From Flavobacterium oreochromis (lineage in GTDB: Bacteria; Bacteroidota; Bacteroidia; Flavobacteriales; Flavobacteriaceae), in contig NZ_CP067377.1 in NCBI RefSeq assembly GCF_019565455.1, positions 1,990,001 to 2,054,000 of the forward strand: 64,000 nt of DNA. The letters are read 5' to 3'. The notes beneath the pieces were generated by a model. It did not search any database and was not told where the DNA came from. It saw nothing but the letters and a program-made list of their open reading frames with translations. Position 1 is the stretch's first letter, and every line of letters begins with the position of its first letter. This document shows, in pieces, positions 28,176 to 38,754 of the stretch. The translations under genes and the position numbers were made by a program.

Positions 28176-28681
28176 ATGTTGTATCTTATAACAGGAGGTG
28201 AGCGTTCAGGTAAAAGTTTGTATGCTCAAAATTTAGCTCTAGAATTATCCCCTAATCCCGTGTATATGGCTACTGCCCGTAAATGGGATGATGATTTTCA
28301 AAAAAGAATTGATAGACATCAAAAAGATCGTGATCATAGATGGACTAATGTAGAAGAGGAAAAACAGATTAGTAAATTTGAATTTTCAGGAAAAGTAACA
28401 ATGATTGATTGCGTTACCTTGTGGTTAACTAATTTTTTTGTAGATACTAATAATGACGTTGATCAATCTTTAGAATTAGCAAAAAGAGAGGTAGAAAAAA
28501 TACTATTACAAAAGATGCAACCATCATTATTATTACTAATGAAATAGGGATGGGAGGGCATGCACAAACAGAAATAGGCCGAAAATTTACAGAATTACAA
28601 GGATGGATGAATCAATATTTAGCTAAAAAAGCTGATAAAGTCGTTTTGATGATTTCTGGAATTCCTGTAATAATTAAGTAG
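28176..28681 (+). CDS. cobU: Adenosylcobinamide kinase/guanylyltransferase (frameshifted near 28515)
   Basis: I chose the ATG at 28176 ('MLYLITGGERSGKSLYAQN'), which begins at the P-loop as CobU does; an in-frame ATG at 28107 adds 23 residues without support. 'GGERSGKS' binds nucleotide, 'IDRHQKDRDHRW' carries the guanylylated His, and 'DCVTLWLTNFF' follows. One missing A at about 28515 breaks the frame; restored, it continues 'QKDATIIIITNEIGMG' to the stop at 28681 (168 aa). CobU phosphorylates and then guanylylates adenosylcobinamide for cobalamin assembly. Confidence 0.92.
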
Positions 28682-29772
28682 TTTTTGATATGCTACTTTT
28701 TATTCTTCTATTATCGAATATTTTGTTAGTAAAAACCACTTGCTCTTGAACATCGTTTAATAAAGAGTAAAAAGCTAGATTTTTAATTTTGTAGGAAGTT
28801 CTAACGTATTTTGAAGCCTTTTTTATCGTCTATTTTTATTTGTAATGTCTTTTGATGTAAAGAAAGGGGTAAAGAATAAACTTATTATTATTTATAAAAT
28901 GAAAATATATAGATATAGAAAGGGAATTGTGTTTTAAGTTTCTTTCTTTAAATGATCTGGCTAGTTGTTTTTTGAGTTTCAAAAGTGAATAATATGTACT
29001 GTGTTCTAATAAACGATTATTATTTCTGTATTCATTTAATAATTAATCTAGTTAATTTAAGTGTTTTTGTAGTGTTAAAGATTTATTTCTTCAGTATGAA
29101 ATAAAAAAATGCCACTTGAAGAAAATCGTTTTCAATTATCAGAATTTGTGATAATAATTTTAGACACTTTTATTGTTTTACGTTTTAAAATAAAACTATT
29201 TAAAAATATCAATTTTTGAATGTAATTTTTTTATTATGCTTTAATCAGATACTTTTGTTTTCTTTGTTAGGGAAATTAAATTGATAGAAGCAATTTTTTC
29301 TTGGAGCAGAAAAAATAAGGGTTTTATAATATTGAAAGCTTTAAAAAATAGGATTCACTCCCATTGTTCTTTTAAATAGTATAAATGAAAACGTTTTCAT
29401 GTTTTAACTTAATTTATATCAAAATAGGATACTAATGTACTCAATATTCCGCTTGTAGATTCTACTACTTGGGGAATTATGAGAAAATATAGGTTGAAAC
29501 ATTACATGGGTTAAAGAAAAACAAATAGAAAACGTTTTTTAAGGTATTCATTTAGAATTTTATTGAGGATAGAAGGGCAAAAGCATGTAGTCAAGCTGAG
29601 TTAGAAGAGGTATTATGATTTTGGTAACGAGATTGTTATGGTAGAAATAGAGTATTTAAGAGACTTTCCATAAATTACTCATTATTTGAAAATCAATAGA
29701 ATTATTTGATTATAAAAAAGAATTTTATTAGAACTATTATTTTTTAGTTTGTGAAATATAATTATAGAAAAA
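28682..29772 (+). other. Gene-free 1.1-kb gap between cobU and cobT
   Basis: I find no credible gene, tRNA or clear cobalamin riboswitch (no B12-box core GCCACTG recognised; 'GCCACTTG' at about 29110 is not in a convincing context). The sequence is very AT-rich, with short open stretches such as 'VDSTTWGIMRKYRLKHYMG' near 29450-29515 and 'EDRRAKACSQAELEEVL' near 29568-29618 that could be remains of decayed genes. I cannot assign them. Confidence 0.5.
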
Positions 29773-30780
29773 ATGAATTTAACACAGAAATTACAACATA
29801 AAATAGATTTTAAAACCAAACCTCTAGGATCATTAGGACAATTAGAAAATATAGCATTACAAATAGGGACAGTATATAATACACTTACTCCTGAAATACA
29901 CAAACCATATATGTTAGTCTTTGCTGCAGACCATGGTATTGCAAAGGAAGGAGTTAGTGCTTATCCTCCAGAAGTAACACCACAAATGGTATTAAACTTT
30001 GTTAATGGAGGAGCAGCTATTAATGTATTTTCTAAACAAAATGGATTGACATTGCAAGTAATTGATGCAGGAGTGAATTTTGATTTTGATAAATCATTAC
30101 CTATCATACATCAAAAAGTAGGTTGGGGTACACAATCTTTTTTACATGAACCAGCTATGACTATAGATCAATTAAAGGAATGTTTGGAAAAAGGAAGACA
30201 GATTGTACAAGTAGTATATGAAAAAGGATCTAATTGTGTGGGGTTTGGAGAGATGGGAATAGGAAATACTGCTACTTCATCAGTTTTAATGAGTATTTTG
30301 ACAAAAATTCCAATTGAAGAATGTGTAGGCAGCGGTACAGGACTTGTAAATGAAGCTTTAGATAAAAAAATAGCCATTTTAAAATCAGCCTTGCAAGAGC
30401 ATACTAAATTAGATTCTTTAGAAGAAAAATTAGCATATTTTGGAGGATTTGAAATTTATCAAATGGCAGGAGGAATGCTACAAGCCTTTGAAAATAATAT
30501 GCTCTTATTAGTGGATGGTTTTATTAGTTCAGTTGCTTTTTTAGTAGCGTATACTTATGAACCACAAATACTTAAGAATGCAGTGTTCTGTCATTGTTCA
30601 AAAGAAAAGGCACATAAATCATTATTAAATTATTTGAATGTAAATGCGCTATTAGATTTAGGATTGCGTTTAGGAGAGGGAACAGGGGTGGCACTTGCTT
30701 TTCCATTAATACAAAGTGCTGTGAATTTTTTAAATGAAATGGCAAGTTTTGAAGAAGCAGGAGTAAGTAATAAAGAATAA
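29773..30780 (+). CDS. cobT: Nicotinate-nucleotide--dimethylbenzimidazole phosphoribosyltransferase
   Basis: 335 aa. CobT makes alpha-ribazole phosphate from nicotinate mononucleotide and a lower-ligand base. Visible motifs: 'KTKPLGSLGQLENIALQIG' near the N-terminus, 'VFAADHGIAKEGVSAYP', 'GFGEMGIGNTATSS', 'CVGSGTGL', and the catalytic Glu in 'LGLRLGEGTGVALAFPLI'. The length is standard and the frame is intact, unlike its neighbours. It starts a probable operon with cobS (51 bp) and cobC. Confidence 0.97.
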   Translation: MNLTQKLQHKIDFKTKPLGSLGQLENIALQIGTVYNTLTPEIHKPYMLVFAADHGIAKEGVSAYPPEVTPQMVLNFVNGGAAINVFSKQNGLTLQVIDAGVNFDFDKSLPIIHQKVGWGTQSFLHEPAMTIDQLKECLEKGRQIVQVVYEKGSNCVGFGEMGIGNTATSSVLMSILTKIPIEECVGSGTGLVNEALDKKIAILKSALQEHTKLDSLEEKLAYFGGFEIYQMAGGMLQAFENNMLLLVDGFISSVAFLVAYTYEPQILKNAVFCHCSKEKAHKSLLNYLNVNALLDLGLRLGEGTGVALAFPLIQSAVNFLNEMASFEEAGVSNKE

Positions 30781-30831
30781 TGTAAACTCAATAGTTTTTT
30801 AAAACCAGTTAGGTTTATTGAATAAAAAAAC

Positions 30832-31631
30832 ATGAAAAAACAGTTACACATTTTTTTACCGCGATTACGTTTTATACGCGTATTCCGTGTCCAAAATATA
30901 TTCATCATCATTCTAGTTATCTAAATAAGGCAACACGTTATTTCCCTTTGGTAGGTTGGCTAGTAGGTATTATTTCATTTTTTACTTTTATAGGAAGTAA
31001 TTATCTTTTTTCCTCTAATATAGCAGTTGTTTTTTCTTTAATAAGTGGCATATTAACTACAGGGGCTTTTCATGAAGATGGATTTGCTGATGTTTGTGAT
31101 GGATTTGGTGGAGGCTGGACCAAAGAAAGAATATTAAAAATAATGAAGGATAGTAGTATTGGAGCTTATGGAGTCATAGGAGTCATTCTTTTATTATTAG
31201 CTAAATACAGTATTCTATTGGAAATAATGGATAAGATACCTAATTTTTTTTCTAATCAATATTTGTATATAGGACTATTATTTATAACCTATCATAGTAT
31301 AAGCAGAGCAAATGCTATTTCACTCTCTTTTACCTTGTTTTATGTAAGAGAAGATGAATTAAGTAAAAATAAACATATTGCTAAAACATTTAGTTATTAT
31401 GAAGTTATAGGAGTAGTCTTTTTAGGACTTTTACCTTTAGTTTCTATGTCTATTATTTATAGCCTTTTATTTTTATTAATTATACCAGTGTTGTTACTAA
31501 CACGTTGGTATATGGGACGTTATTTTGTAAAATGGATTGGAGGCTATACAGGTGATTGCTTAGGAGCATTGGAACAAATAAGTGAAATAATAACACTTTT
31601 ATCTTTTTTAACAATATGCAAATTTATTTAG
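30832..31631 (+). CDS. cobS: Adenosylcobinamide-GDP ribazoletransferase (frameshifted near 30860)
   Basis: The ATG at 30832 starts 'MKKQLHIFF'; one missing T in the run at 30857-30863 shifts the frame, and restored it reads 'TAITFYTRIPCPKYIHHH', 'ATRYFPLVGWLVG', then 'GAFHEDGFADVCDGFGGGW' with the Asp-rich catalytic loop of CobS. About seven membrane helices; about 266 aa. CobS joins adenosylcobinamide-GDP with alpha-ribazole(-phosphate) to give cobalamin (phosphate) at the inner membrane. Its end overlaps cobC by 16 bases. Confidence 0.93.
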
Positions 31632-32165
31632 TACGCCATACTGAAACTATTTGTCCAAAAGGAATATGTTATGGTCAGAGTGATGTAGATTTATTGCCCA
31701 ATTTTTTAAATGAATTTAAAAAAATTAAAAAAAATTACCAATAAATGCACATATTTATAGTAGTCCGTTAAAACGCTGTACTCAGTTAGCAGAATATTGT
31801 TATTCAAAAGAAAAAATCATTTTAGATAATCGGCTTAAAGAAATGAATTTCGGAAAATGGGAGTTACAACCTTGGGATGCAATTTTAGAAGAAGAATTAA
31901 ATCCGTGGATGGCTGATTTTGTTACCATTCAAGTACCTATGGGAGAATCTTTTCAAATTTTATACAAAAGAGTAGTCAATTTTTTATATAGTTTAAGTCA
32001 ATTGTCATCTGATGAACCAATTGTAATTTTTACTCATGCAGGAGTTATAAGAAGCTTAATCTGTTATCTAGAAAATCAACCGCTTGAACAAGCCTTTTTT
32101 ATAAACTAGATTTTGGAGAAGTAAAAGAAATAACTTTTAATAATAATAATATCTTTTTATTTTAA
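31616..32165 (+). CDS. cobC: Alpha-ribazole phosphatase, histidine phosphatase family (two frameshifts)
   Basis: The ATG at 31616 lies inside the cobS end. 'MQIYLVRHTETICPKGICYG' has the RH motif of histidine phosphatases; 'HIYSSPLKRCTQLAEY', 'MNFGKWELQPWDAI' and 'IFTHAGVIRSLI' complete the catalytic set. One A is missing at about 31735 and one T at about 32100; with both restored the protein is about 184 aa. It removes the phosphate from alpha-ribazole-5'-P or cobalamin-P. It completes a cobU/T/S/C late-cobalamin set, consistent with salvage of cobinamide rather than full synthesis. Confidence 0.88.
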
Positions 32166-32570
32166 GCATTGTATTTGATTGTTTTTTAGATATATAGTGT
32201 TAAGATGAAGATTGAAAATTTTAAATAAAGGAGAGATAAAATAAAAAATATTTGAAAAACACGATCTAAAACTGACTATTTTAAATATTAGCTATATAAA
32301 ATATAAAACATGGATTTTTTGAGTTTATAGAAGCATAGATCATCTCCTAAAATTTTTGGTATCAGAAAGCCTAATCTAAAATCATTTTCTATGTAAAATA
32401 CTTGATGTATGGAATTTTAAAGAAACAAAAAAGAGTCATATGTTGAAGGTTTTTGGGTATGCCAAGATAATACGAATTGTTTTATATATGACCTGTTAGT
32501 TGCTTTGTAGTCAGTGTTTTAGTAAGAGTATGTTGAAAGAATCTTCTTTTTGTTAAGTTGTAAAAAAAAT
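32166..32570 (+). other. Gene-free AT-rich gap
   Basis: About 400 bases without a supportable gene, RNA or hairpin; it ends at the promoter of the DUF2490 gene. Confidence 0.5.
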
Positions 32571-32594
32571 ATTTATTGTTCTTGTTTTTTATTG

Positions 32595-32602
32595 TACCTT
32601 TG
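32595..32602 (+). promoter_or_regulatory. -7 box of the DUF2490 gene
   Basis: TACCTTTG matches TAnnTTTG exactly, 22 bases before the ATG at 32624, with an AT-rich -33 region (TTTATTG) about 20 bases upstream. Confidence 0.65.
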
Positions 32603-32623
32603 CCCTCCCTTAAAAAAAATAAA

Positions 32624-33384
32624 ATGAAAAAGAACATTAAATCTTCACTGTTTTTATTAGTATTATTGTCTTTATACAATAATGTATTTGGTCAGGTAAT
32701 AAACCATAATAATGATATCTGGTTACATTATTTAGGTAAAAATATGGTAGGTAAAAAACTTTCCTTAACTCTTGAAGGATCACTAATATTTGCTAATGGA
32801 TTTGATCAAAAACAGCAGTATTTTATTCGTCCATCTGTAGATTATCAATTTACTAAAGAAATAAGTGCAAGTATTGGTTATACTCATCATGAATTTTTGT
32901 TTATGGAGATGTACCTTTAAATAGAGTTGTAACTCCAGAAGATAATGTTTGGATTCAGGGTGTTTTTAGTTGTGCGAAAAATAATTTTAGATTCACTCAT
33001 CGTTTGCGTGATGAGAGCCGATGGGTAGGAGTAGCTACTAAAAATGAAGCAGGTGATTTTGCTATAACTAACAAAGATTATAGAAATCGATTAAGATATA
33101 TGTATTTAGTAAATTATACATTAACTAAAAATGGAGATAAGCCGAAGTTATTTGCCTTTTTAGGAGATGAGGTGTTTATGAATATAGGAGTAAAAGACGC
33201 AAAGACTTTTCTACAGCAAAATAGAGTGATTACAGGCTTGGGGTATAATTTAAATTCACAACATCAGATACAATTAAGCTATATTCATCAAAATTTATGG
33301 AATTTAGGTAACACTATACAAGAAAATAATCCAACACTTAGAATTTCATATATAACCAATTTAAATTGGGCTAAGAAAAATTAA
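32624..33384 (+). CDS. DUF2490 outer-membrane protein (frameshifted near 32897)
   Basis: The ATG at 32624 starts a signal peptide ('MKKNIKSSLFLLVLLSLYNN'). The family features are 'DIWLHYLGKNMVGKKLSL', 'RFTHRLRDESRWVG', 'NRLRYMYLVNYTL' and 'GDEVFMNIGVKDAKTFLQQN'. One missing T at about 32897 splits the gene between 'YTHHEFF' and 'VYGDVPLNRVVTPEDN'; joined it has about 253 aa. DUF2490 proteins are beta-barrels of the outer membrane with no agreed function. A terminator follows directly. Confidence 0.85.
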
Positions 33385-33427
33385 TTAGAAATTGTCTTTT
33401 TAAAGACCCTTATTTTGAGTAATAGGT

Positions 33428-33459
33428 AAAGCTACAACTATATTAGTTGTAGCTTTTTT
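33428..33459 (+). terminator. Terminator of the DUF2490 gene
   Basis: AAGCTACAACTA / TAGTTGTAGCTT stem with a short loop and six T; it separates this gene from the toxin/adhesin run that starts at 33724. Confidence 0.92.
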
Positions 33460-33665
33460 GTTACGTATTATTTCCATTCATTTGTTTTTAAAATTAAATA
33501 TGATAGATTTTATTTGAAAGGTTTAAAAGTTTTGTAATTAGTGCTTTTTAGATTTTTATAATAAAAATAAAACAAAAAATTAAGGAATAGAAGTTTTTCT
33601 TATATTATGAAATTTATGTTGGTTAAAATAAAGTAACTTTAAAAGGATCTAATCTTGATTTAATG

Positions 33666-33700
33666 TTTGTTTAATTTTTTGTTAATAATATGTACATTTG
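33666..33700 (+). promoter_or_regulatory. Promoter at the head of the adhesin/toxin gene run
   Basis: TACATTTG at 33693-33700 matches the -7 consensus, with TTTG at 33666-33669 as a -33 box (spacing 23, somewhat long). It lies 24 bases before the ATG at 33724 and after a strong terminator, so it probably drives the long co-directional run downstream. Confidence 0.65.
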
Positions 33701-33723
33701 CATTTTAAAAATGAACAAACTAA

Positions 33724-36700
33724 ATGAATAGAATTCTATTATTTTTAACTTTTCTTATTTCCTTTTCGATATTCTCAAATACTAAGAATATTTATAATGA
33801 TACCTTAAGGACAGAACCTGTTATAAAGACCCGATTTTCAAAACTAGATGCTCAAATAGCATTTAATGAAGCATTCAATAAGTCTGATAAAGTGTCTTTT
33901 ATTCAGCCCATTCATGATGATATAGAAAAATATAGAACTAGTAATTGGAATCAATTACTTTCAAGTGTTCTTAATTCTTCCAAACAAGAAAAATTTACTG
34001 ATAAATTAAAAAAACTATTTAATTCTAAAAACTTAAAATACTTAGAAAATTTAACTAAAAGTGAGTTAGTGAAATTGCCTGTAGGGCTTAAAGGTTTTAC
34101 TAATGATGGGTTTAAAGCAGAAATGGTTATTGTTAATGCTAAAGTCACTTCTGAGTATTTAGAACTTACTGCTTTTGCACGATTAGAAACACAATTTTTA
34201 GATACTCATTTGTACTTTGCAGCGGAAGGATTAAAATTATCTCATGATGGAGGAGTTATAGGAGATTGGAAACTCTATTCGTTAGGAAATACAACTTTAC
34301 CTCAACTAGGTAATAAAGCCTTATTAACAATAATTGGAGGTGATCTAGAAAAAAAGGACGGAAGTATAAAAGGAGATTCTTATATACAATTTGATTGTAA
34401 TGGGTTTAAAAGTTTTTCTTTTAAAATAGATATTCGTTTGGCAAGATCTATCGTAGTGCCTGTAGATGATAGTGGAAAAAGAATAGAACATACTAATGAT
34501 CTTGATACAGATAAAGAAAAAGCAGTTGGAAATTCAAAATATCTAGGTGCTGTTATTGGACTACAAGCCAATGGATGGAATGATATGCTAATTAAGTTAG
34601 ATTTACCCGCTTTTGAGGTAGCTAAATTAAAAAATTGGGGATTTAAAATTAAAGATGTTATAATTGATTTAAGTGATTCTAAAAACGATCCCTCTTTAGA
34701 TACAAAATTTCCTAAATCTTATTATACCTATAATCTCTTTCCTAATGAGAACAAAAATGTATGGCGAGGCTTTTTTGCAAAGGAAGTAGAAATTACAATG
34801 CCAAAACAATTTAATGATAAAAAGACAAATGAACGAACAATAATAAAAAGTACAGATCTACTCATAGATGGTTTTGGGGTAAGTGGAACCTTTGCTGGTT
34901 ATAAATTACTAGATAAAGGAAGCGCAACAGGATGGCAATATAAAATAGATTATGTAGGAATTGGATTGGAATTAGGTAGAATTAGAGCTGCTAAAATAGT
35001 AGGAGCTATTAAGCCTTCGGCTACTAATGCCTTTTTAGAAATTACAGGATCTTTTAATGAACAAAAGTACCTTTTTCAAGCTGCTGTTACAGAATCAGAC
35101 TTTAAAATGTTTAAAGGGCGCATGATATTTGAAAAAAATTCATGGGTAAAGTTAGAGTTGGATAATGAAGAAAATGAGTTTAAAGCATCTGCTTTTTTAA
35201 ATGGGAAATTATCTTTAAAAGGAGCTTTAAAAAACAAATCTGAAGAAGTTTCTCCTACTCGTAATGTAGGTCAAGTAAATTCTTATGATGATACTATAAA
35301 AGAAATGAATCAGAGTATTGATAATGGAGGGACTAAAGTACTAAATAAAGCTCTAAATTATTGGAATACTAATTTTTCTTTTGTAGGAGAAAATACAAAG
35401 GAAAGCGGAGTAGAACAGTTAAAAAAATACGTAGACTTAGGGGTTGATGAAGTTAAAATATTTCTTAAAAAACAAGCAGATTCATTTTTAACAGAAATTG
35501 AAAATGAAAAAGTAAACCAAGTTACTTCTGATCTACAAAAAAAAGATGAAGATTTTTATAATTTTAAAGGAATTGTATTTCAAAATCTAAAATTACAATC
35601 TTTTGCTTTACCTTATGTTGAAGCCAGTTATTTTGGTTACCCTTCTAATGTAGGCCAAGATTTTGGAAATTTTAATGTTAGCTTTAGTGATATTAAATTA
35701 ATAACACCTTCTAAAGATATTCTAGGACTTGCTTTCAAAATGAAGGTAAATTTAATGGAAGGAAAATCATCTACTTCCGATAATAGCGGATTTATTACAG
35801 CTGAGGCAGGTTTACGTATTTTAGGAAAGTTTTCAGACGAAACATTTCATTCTTATAAATTTAAAGGAGTAGAAATAGACGAAATAAATATAGACATAGA
35901 AAAAAGCGGTTTTGCTTTAAAAGGTGGTTTACGTGTTTTTGAAGATGATCCAATTTATGGAAAAGGTTTTCAAGGAGATTTAGCAATTGAATTGAAGAAA
36001 CTAGATGTGAGAGGAATGGCTAAAGGAATGTTTGCTAAGAAAGATTTCTCTTATTGGTTCGTAGATTTTCAAATTGATAATAATGGTTCTAGAGGAAAAT
36101 TTGGCTTAGAAAGAATAGAAGGAGGACTGTCTTATCATATGAAACGAATAGATGGTAATATGAAAGCGAGTATAGGCTCTAATGTTTTTCAACCTGATAC
36201 AGATTCTGGTTTAGGATTTAGGGCAGGGGTAAAAGTTAAGTTTGGTGAGTCATCATCTTTTAAAGCTAAGGTTTTCCTTGAAATGCAATACAATAATAAT
36301 GGAGGTTTGAATAGAATTTATTTTCTAGGAGAAGGAGCCATGATGGCAAAAGATGGAAATACTGAAGGAAATTTACGAGATACTTGGGCCAGTTATGATA
36401 CCATATTTTCAGGAGGCGAGGCAAATCAAATGAATGAATATCTATCTAAAGGGAATATGCTTGAAATTTCTAAAAGAAAACACCCTGTTTCAGAAGTAGC
36501 TAAAGACGGAAAGATAGGTGTTTTTGTTAGTGTTGAAAAAGATTTTAAAAATGATTCTTTTGATGGACTTTTTGAATTGTATTTAAATCTTGAAGGAATA
36601 AAAGGTTCAGGAGCTAATAATAAATTTGGAATGGTACACATGTATTCAAGTCCAAATAAAAATTACCTACACGTAGGTACCCCAACAGACAAATTAGGTG

Positions 36701-38754
36701 CGATCTTTAAGATAGGAATGTATGATATTAATGTTGGAGCTTATTTTATGACAGGTGATGTAATACCATCACAAGTACCTCCTCATCCTAGAGTATTAGA
36801 AATATTAGGTCCTGATATAATGAATGATAATAGAAACCTAAGTTTGTTAAATGATGCTAAAGGTTTTGCTTTTGGTTTGAATTTTAGTGTTGCTATAGGT
36901 TATGATGCTGGTTGGTTTTATGCCTTTTTAGAAGCAGGAGGAGGTTTTGATATTACACATAGAAAATTAACGGGTGTTCGTTGTGCAGGCCGACCAGGTT
37001 TAGTTGGAAATGATGGTTGGTATTCTATGGGGCAAGTGTATGCTTATATTTATGGAGAAGCAGGATTGCGTATTAAAGTTTTTGGATTTAGAAAAGATAT
37101 TAAGATTTTGGCAGTAGGAGTGGCTGCTATGTTACGTGGTGAATTCCCTAATCCAACCCATATGGAAGGCTATATAGGTGTTTATTACAATGTCTTAGGA
37201 GGACTTATTAAAGGTAGATTCCGTTACAAAGCAGAAATAGGTGAAAAATGTGAATTTGTAGGAATGTCTAACCCCTTATCTACTCCTTTAATTTCTAGTT
37301 TTAGCCCTGATGGTGAAGAAAACGTTGACGTATTTAAAAAACCGCAGGTGGCTTTTAATTATGGGATGTTGCAACCTTTTTCCGCTGAGGATGCCGATGG
37401 GAATCGTAAAACGGTACGTATTAATTTAAAAAAATATGATCTAAAGGTAAATAATATGCCTCTAAATGGAGAATGGCAATGGCAGGATAATAATTCGAAA
37501 GTAAATTTTGTTTCTTTTGAGGTACTACCTCCACAAAAAGAGATCGTGGCCGAAATTGAAGTAGGGGTTGAACAACAAAGTGGTGGAACTTGGATTCCGC
37601 TTCAAGGTGGCGATGGTACAGCCACTGAAAAAAGAACCTTTAGCTTTAAAACGGGTAATGCTCCTGAATATATCCCGTTAGAAAACGTGGCGTACTCTTA
37701 TCCTGTAGCTAATACGAATAATTTTTATCCTAACGAACATAAAACAGTATATGTTAAGTTAAAACAAGGACAGAAATATTTGTTTGATGGTAGTGTAAAG
37801 AATTGGATATTAAAAGGAGAGATAAGACAAGGAGAGAAAATAAAACATGCAGCATCTTTAAATTACAATTCAGAAATTAAAAAAGTAAGTTTTAATTATG
37901 ATAATGTAAGCACTTCAGGGAACTATGAGCTAAAATTGATGGCCTATGTGCCTGGTTCTGAAAATGCTGCTACTGCAAGTATAGATATTACTCAAAATTC
38001 AGGAAGTGCTACCAATGTAACGGGGAATGATACTAATTATAATAGTGTGCAAACCATTTCAAATAACACGGCAACAGCACAAAATAATAAGGATGCTAAT
38101 AAATCCCTTTTGGAATATAAATTTACAACCAGTAAGCATAATACGTTTGTTGAAAAGATGAATAGTATTAAAACAAAAGAAGATTTTTTTATTCCTTATA
38201 CAGCTGATACTCATAAAATACAAACGGCTACTAATATATATGAAATTTTTAATGAGGCTGAACTTTATGGGAATCAATATACCAATGGTAAGCCTTTAAT
38301 AACAGTTGAAGCCGTTTTAGAGGATGATTATTTTAAAGAAATAATAAATCCTTTAGTTTATCAAAATTACCCTTTAGAATCAGGATTGTTTTCTATAAAA
38401 AATAGAGTAATTAACGAATTAGGTGTACCTCCTATAAAGGCAATTGATATAATTAATTATTATAGAATGGAAATGAATATTAATCCTACTTCAATTTATA
38501 TTAACCAACGTTTTCCTTATGAGTATAGTATTGCTAAAATATATAAACAAGATTTTTTAAGTATCAGGAATCAATTAGTTAATAAATATTTAGCAACTCC
38601 TGTAAATTGGGAAAAGTATAGTAAATATAAATATGTTATAGATGAAATTTTTCCATTATTGAAGATTGGAGAATATAAAATTAGATTACGTTATGGTCTT
38701 AATGAAAATGAATTTAGAAGTGTAATAGAAAAGAAATATGAAAGAAAATACTAG
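33724..38754 (+). CDS. Very large exported beta-rich protein, first gene of the adhesin/toxin run
   Basis: 1676 aa, intact. 'MNRILLFLTFLISFSIFS' is a signal peptide. Residues about 30-1190 are a long series of beta-rich segments with repeated 'LKLSHDGG', 'GLRVFEDDPIYGKGFQGDL' and 'GFRAGVKVKFG' type strands, suggesting a large beta-solenoid or barrel-like body; 'GVRCAGRPGLVGNDGWYSMG' (about 1087-1106) is distinctive. Residues about 1190-1310 resemble an Ig-like domain ('ISSFSPDGEENVDVFKKPQV'). The last 250 residues are helical and charged. There is no T9SS sorting domain. Its end overlaps the next gene by 17 bases, so it is translationally coupled to the adhesins. I recognise no characterised family; a surface scaffold is my inference. 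Confidence 0.65.
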   Translation: MNRILLFLTFLISFSIFSNTKNIYNDTLRTEPVIKTRFSKLDAQIAFNEAFNKSDKVSFIQPIHDDIEKYRTSNWNQLLSSVLNSSKQEKFTDKLKKLFNSKNLKYLENLTKSELVKLPVGLKGFTNDGFKAEMVIVNAKVTSEYLELTAFARLETQFLDTHLYFAAEGLKLSHDGGVIGDWKLYSLGNTTLPQLGNKALLTIIGGDLEKKDGSIKGDSYIQFDCNGFKSFSFKIDIRLARSIVVPVDDSGKRIEHTNDLDTDKEKAVGNSKYLGAVIGLQANGWNDMLIKLDLPAFEVAKLKNWGFKIKDVIIDLSDSKNDPSLDTKFPKSYYTYNLFPNENKNVWRGFFAKEVEITMPKQFNDKKTNERTIIKSTDLLIDGFGVSGTFAGYKLLDKGSATGWQYKIDYVGIGLELGRIRAAKIVGAIKPSATNAFLEITGSFNEQKYLFQAAVTESDFKMFKGRMIFEKNSWVKLELDNEENEFKASAFLNGKLSLKGALKNKSEEVSPTRNVGQVNSYDDTIKEMNQSIDNGGTKVLNKALNYWNTNFSFVGENTKESGVEQLKKYVDLGVDEVKIFLKKQADSFLTEIENEKVNQVTSDLQKKDEDFYNFKGIVFQNLKLQSFALPYVEASYFGYPSNVGQDFGNFNVSFSDIKLITPSKDILGLAFKMKVNLMEGKSSTSDNSGFITAEAGLRILGKFSDETFHSYKFKGVEIDEINIDIEKSGFALKGGLRVFEDDPIYGKGFQGDLAIELKKLDVRGMAKGMFAKKDFSYWFVDFQIDNNGSRGKFGLERIEGGLSYHMKRIDGNMKASIGSNVFQPDTDSGLGFRAGVKVKFGESSSFKAKVFLEMQYNNNGGLNRIYFLGEGAMMAKDGNTEGNLRDTWASYDTIFSGGEANQMNEYLSKGNMLEISKRKHPVSEVAKDGKIGVFVSVEKDFKNDSFDGLFELYLNLEGIKGSGANNKFGMVHMYSSPNKNYLHVGTPTDKLGAIFKIGMYDINVGAYFMTGDVIPSQVPPHPRVLEILGPDIMNDNRNLSLLNDAKGFAFGLNFSVAIGYDAGWFYAFLEAGGGFDITHRKLTGVRCAGRPGLVGNDGWYSMGQVYAYIYGEAGLRIKVFGFRKDIKILAVGVAAMLRGEFPNPTHMEGYIGVYYNVLGGLIKGRFRYKAEIGEKCEFVGMSNPLSTPLISSFSPDGEENVDVFKKPQVAFNYGMLQPFSAEDADGNRKTVRINLKKYDLKVNNMPLNGEWQWQDNNSKVNFVSFEVLPPQKEIVAEIEVGVEQQSGGTWIPLQGGDGTATEKRTFSFKTGNAPEYIPLENVAYSYPVANTNNFYPNEHKTVYVKLKQGQKYLFDGSVKNWILKGEIRQGEKIKHAASLNYNSEIKKVSFNYDNVSTSGNYELKLMAYVPGSENAATASIDITQNSGSATNVTGNDTNYNSVQTISNNTATAQNNKDANKSLLEYKFTTSKHNTFVEKMNSIKTKEDFFIPYTADTHKIQTATNIYEIFNEAELYGNQYTNGKPLITVEAVLEDDYFKEIINPLVYQNYPLESGLFSIKNRVINELGVPPIKAIDIINYYRMEMNINPTSIYINQRFPYEYSIAKIYKQDFLSIRNQLVNKYLATPVNWEKYSKYKYVIDEIFPLLKIGEYKIRLRYGLNENEFRSVIEKKYERKY

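Noticed and set aside
28682-29772. Cobalamin riboswitch ahead of cobT
   Set aside because: No convincing B12 box or the expected multi-stem fold was found by eye.
38059-38277. Minus-strand open frames inside the large adhesin and toxin genes (several of 60-120 codons)
   Set aside because: They are shadows of strongly supported coding frames, with no family signal and no promoter.
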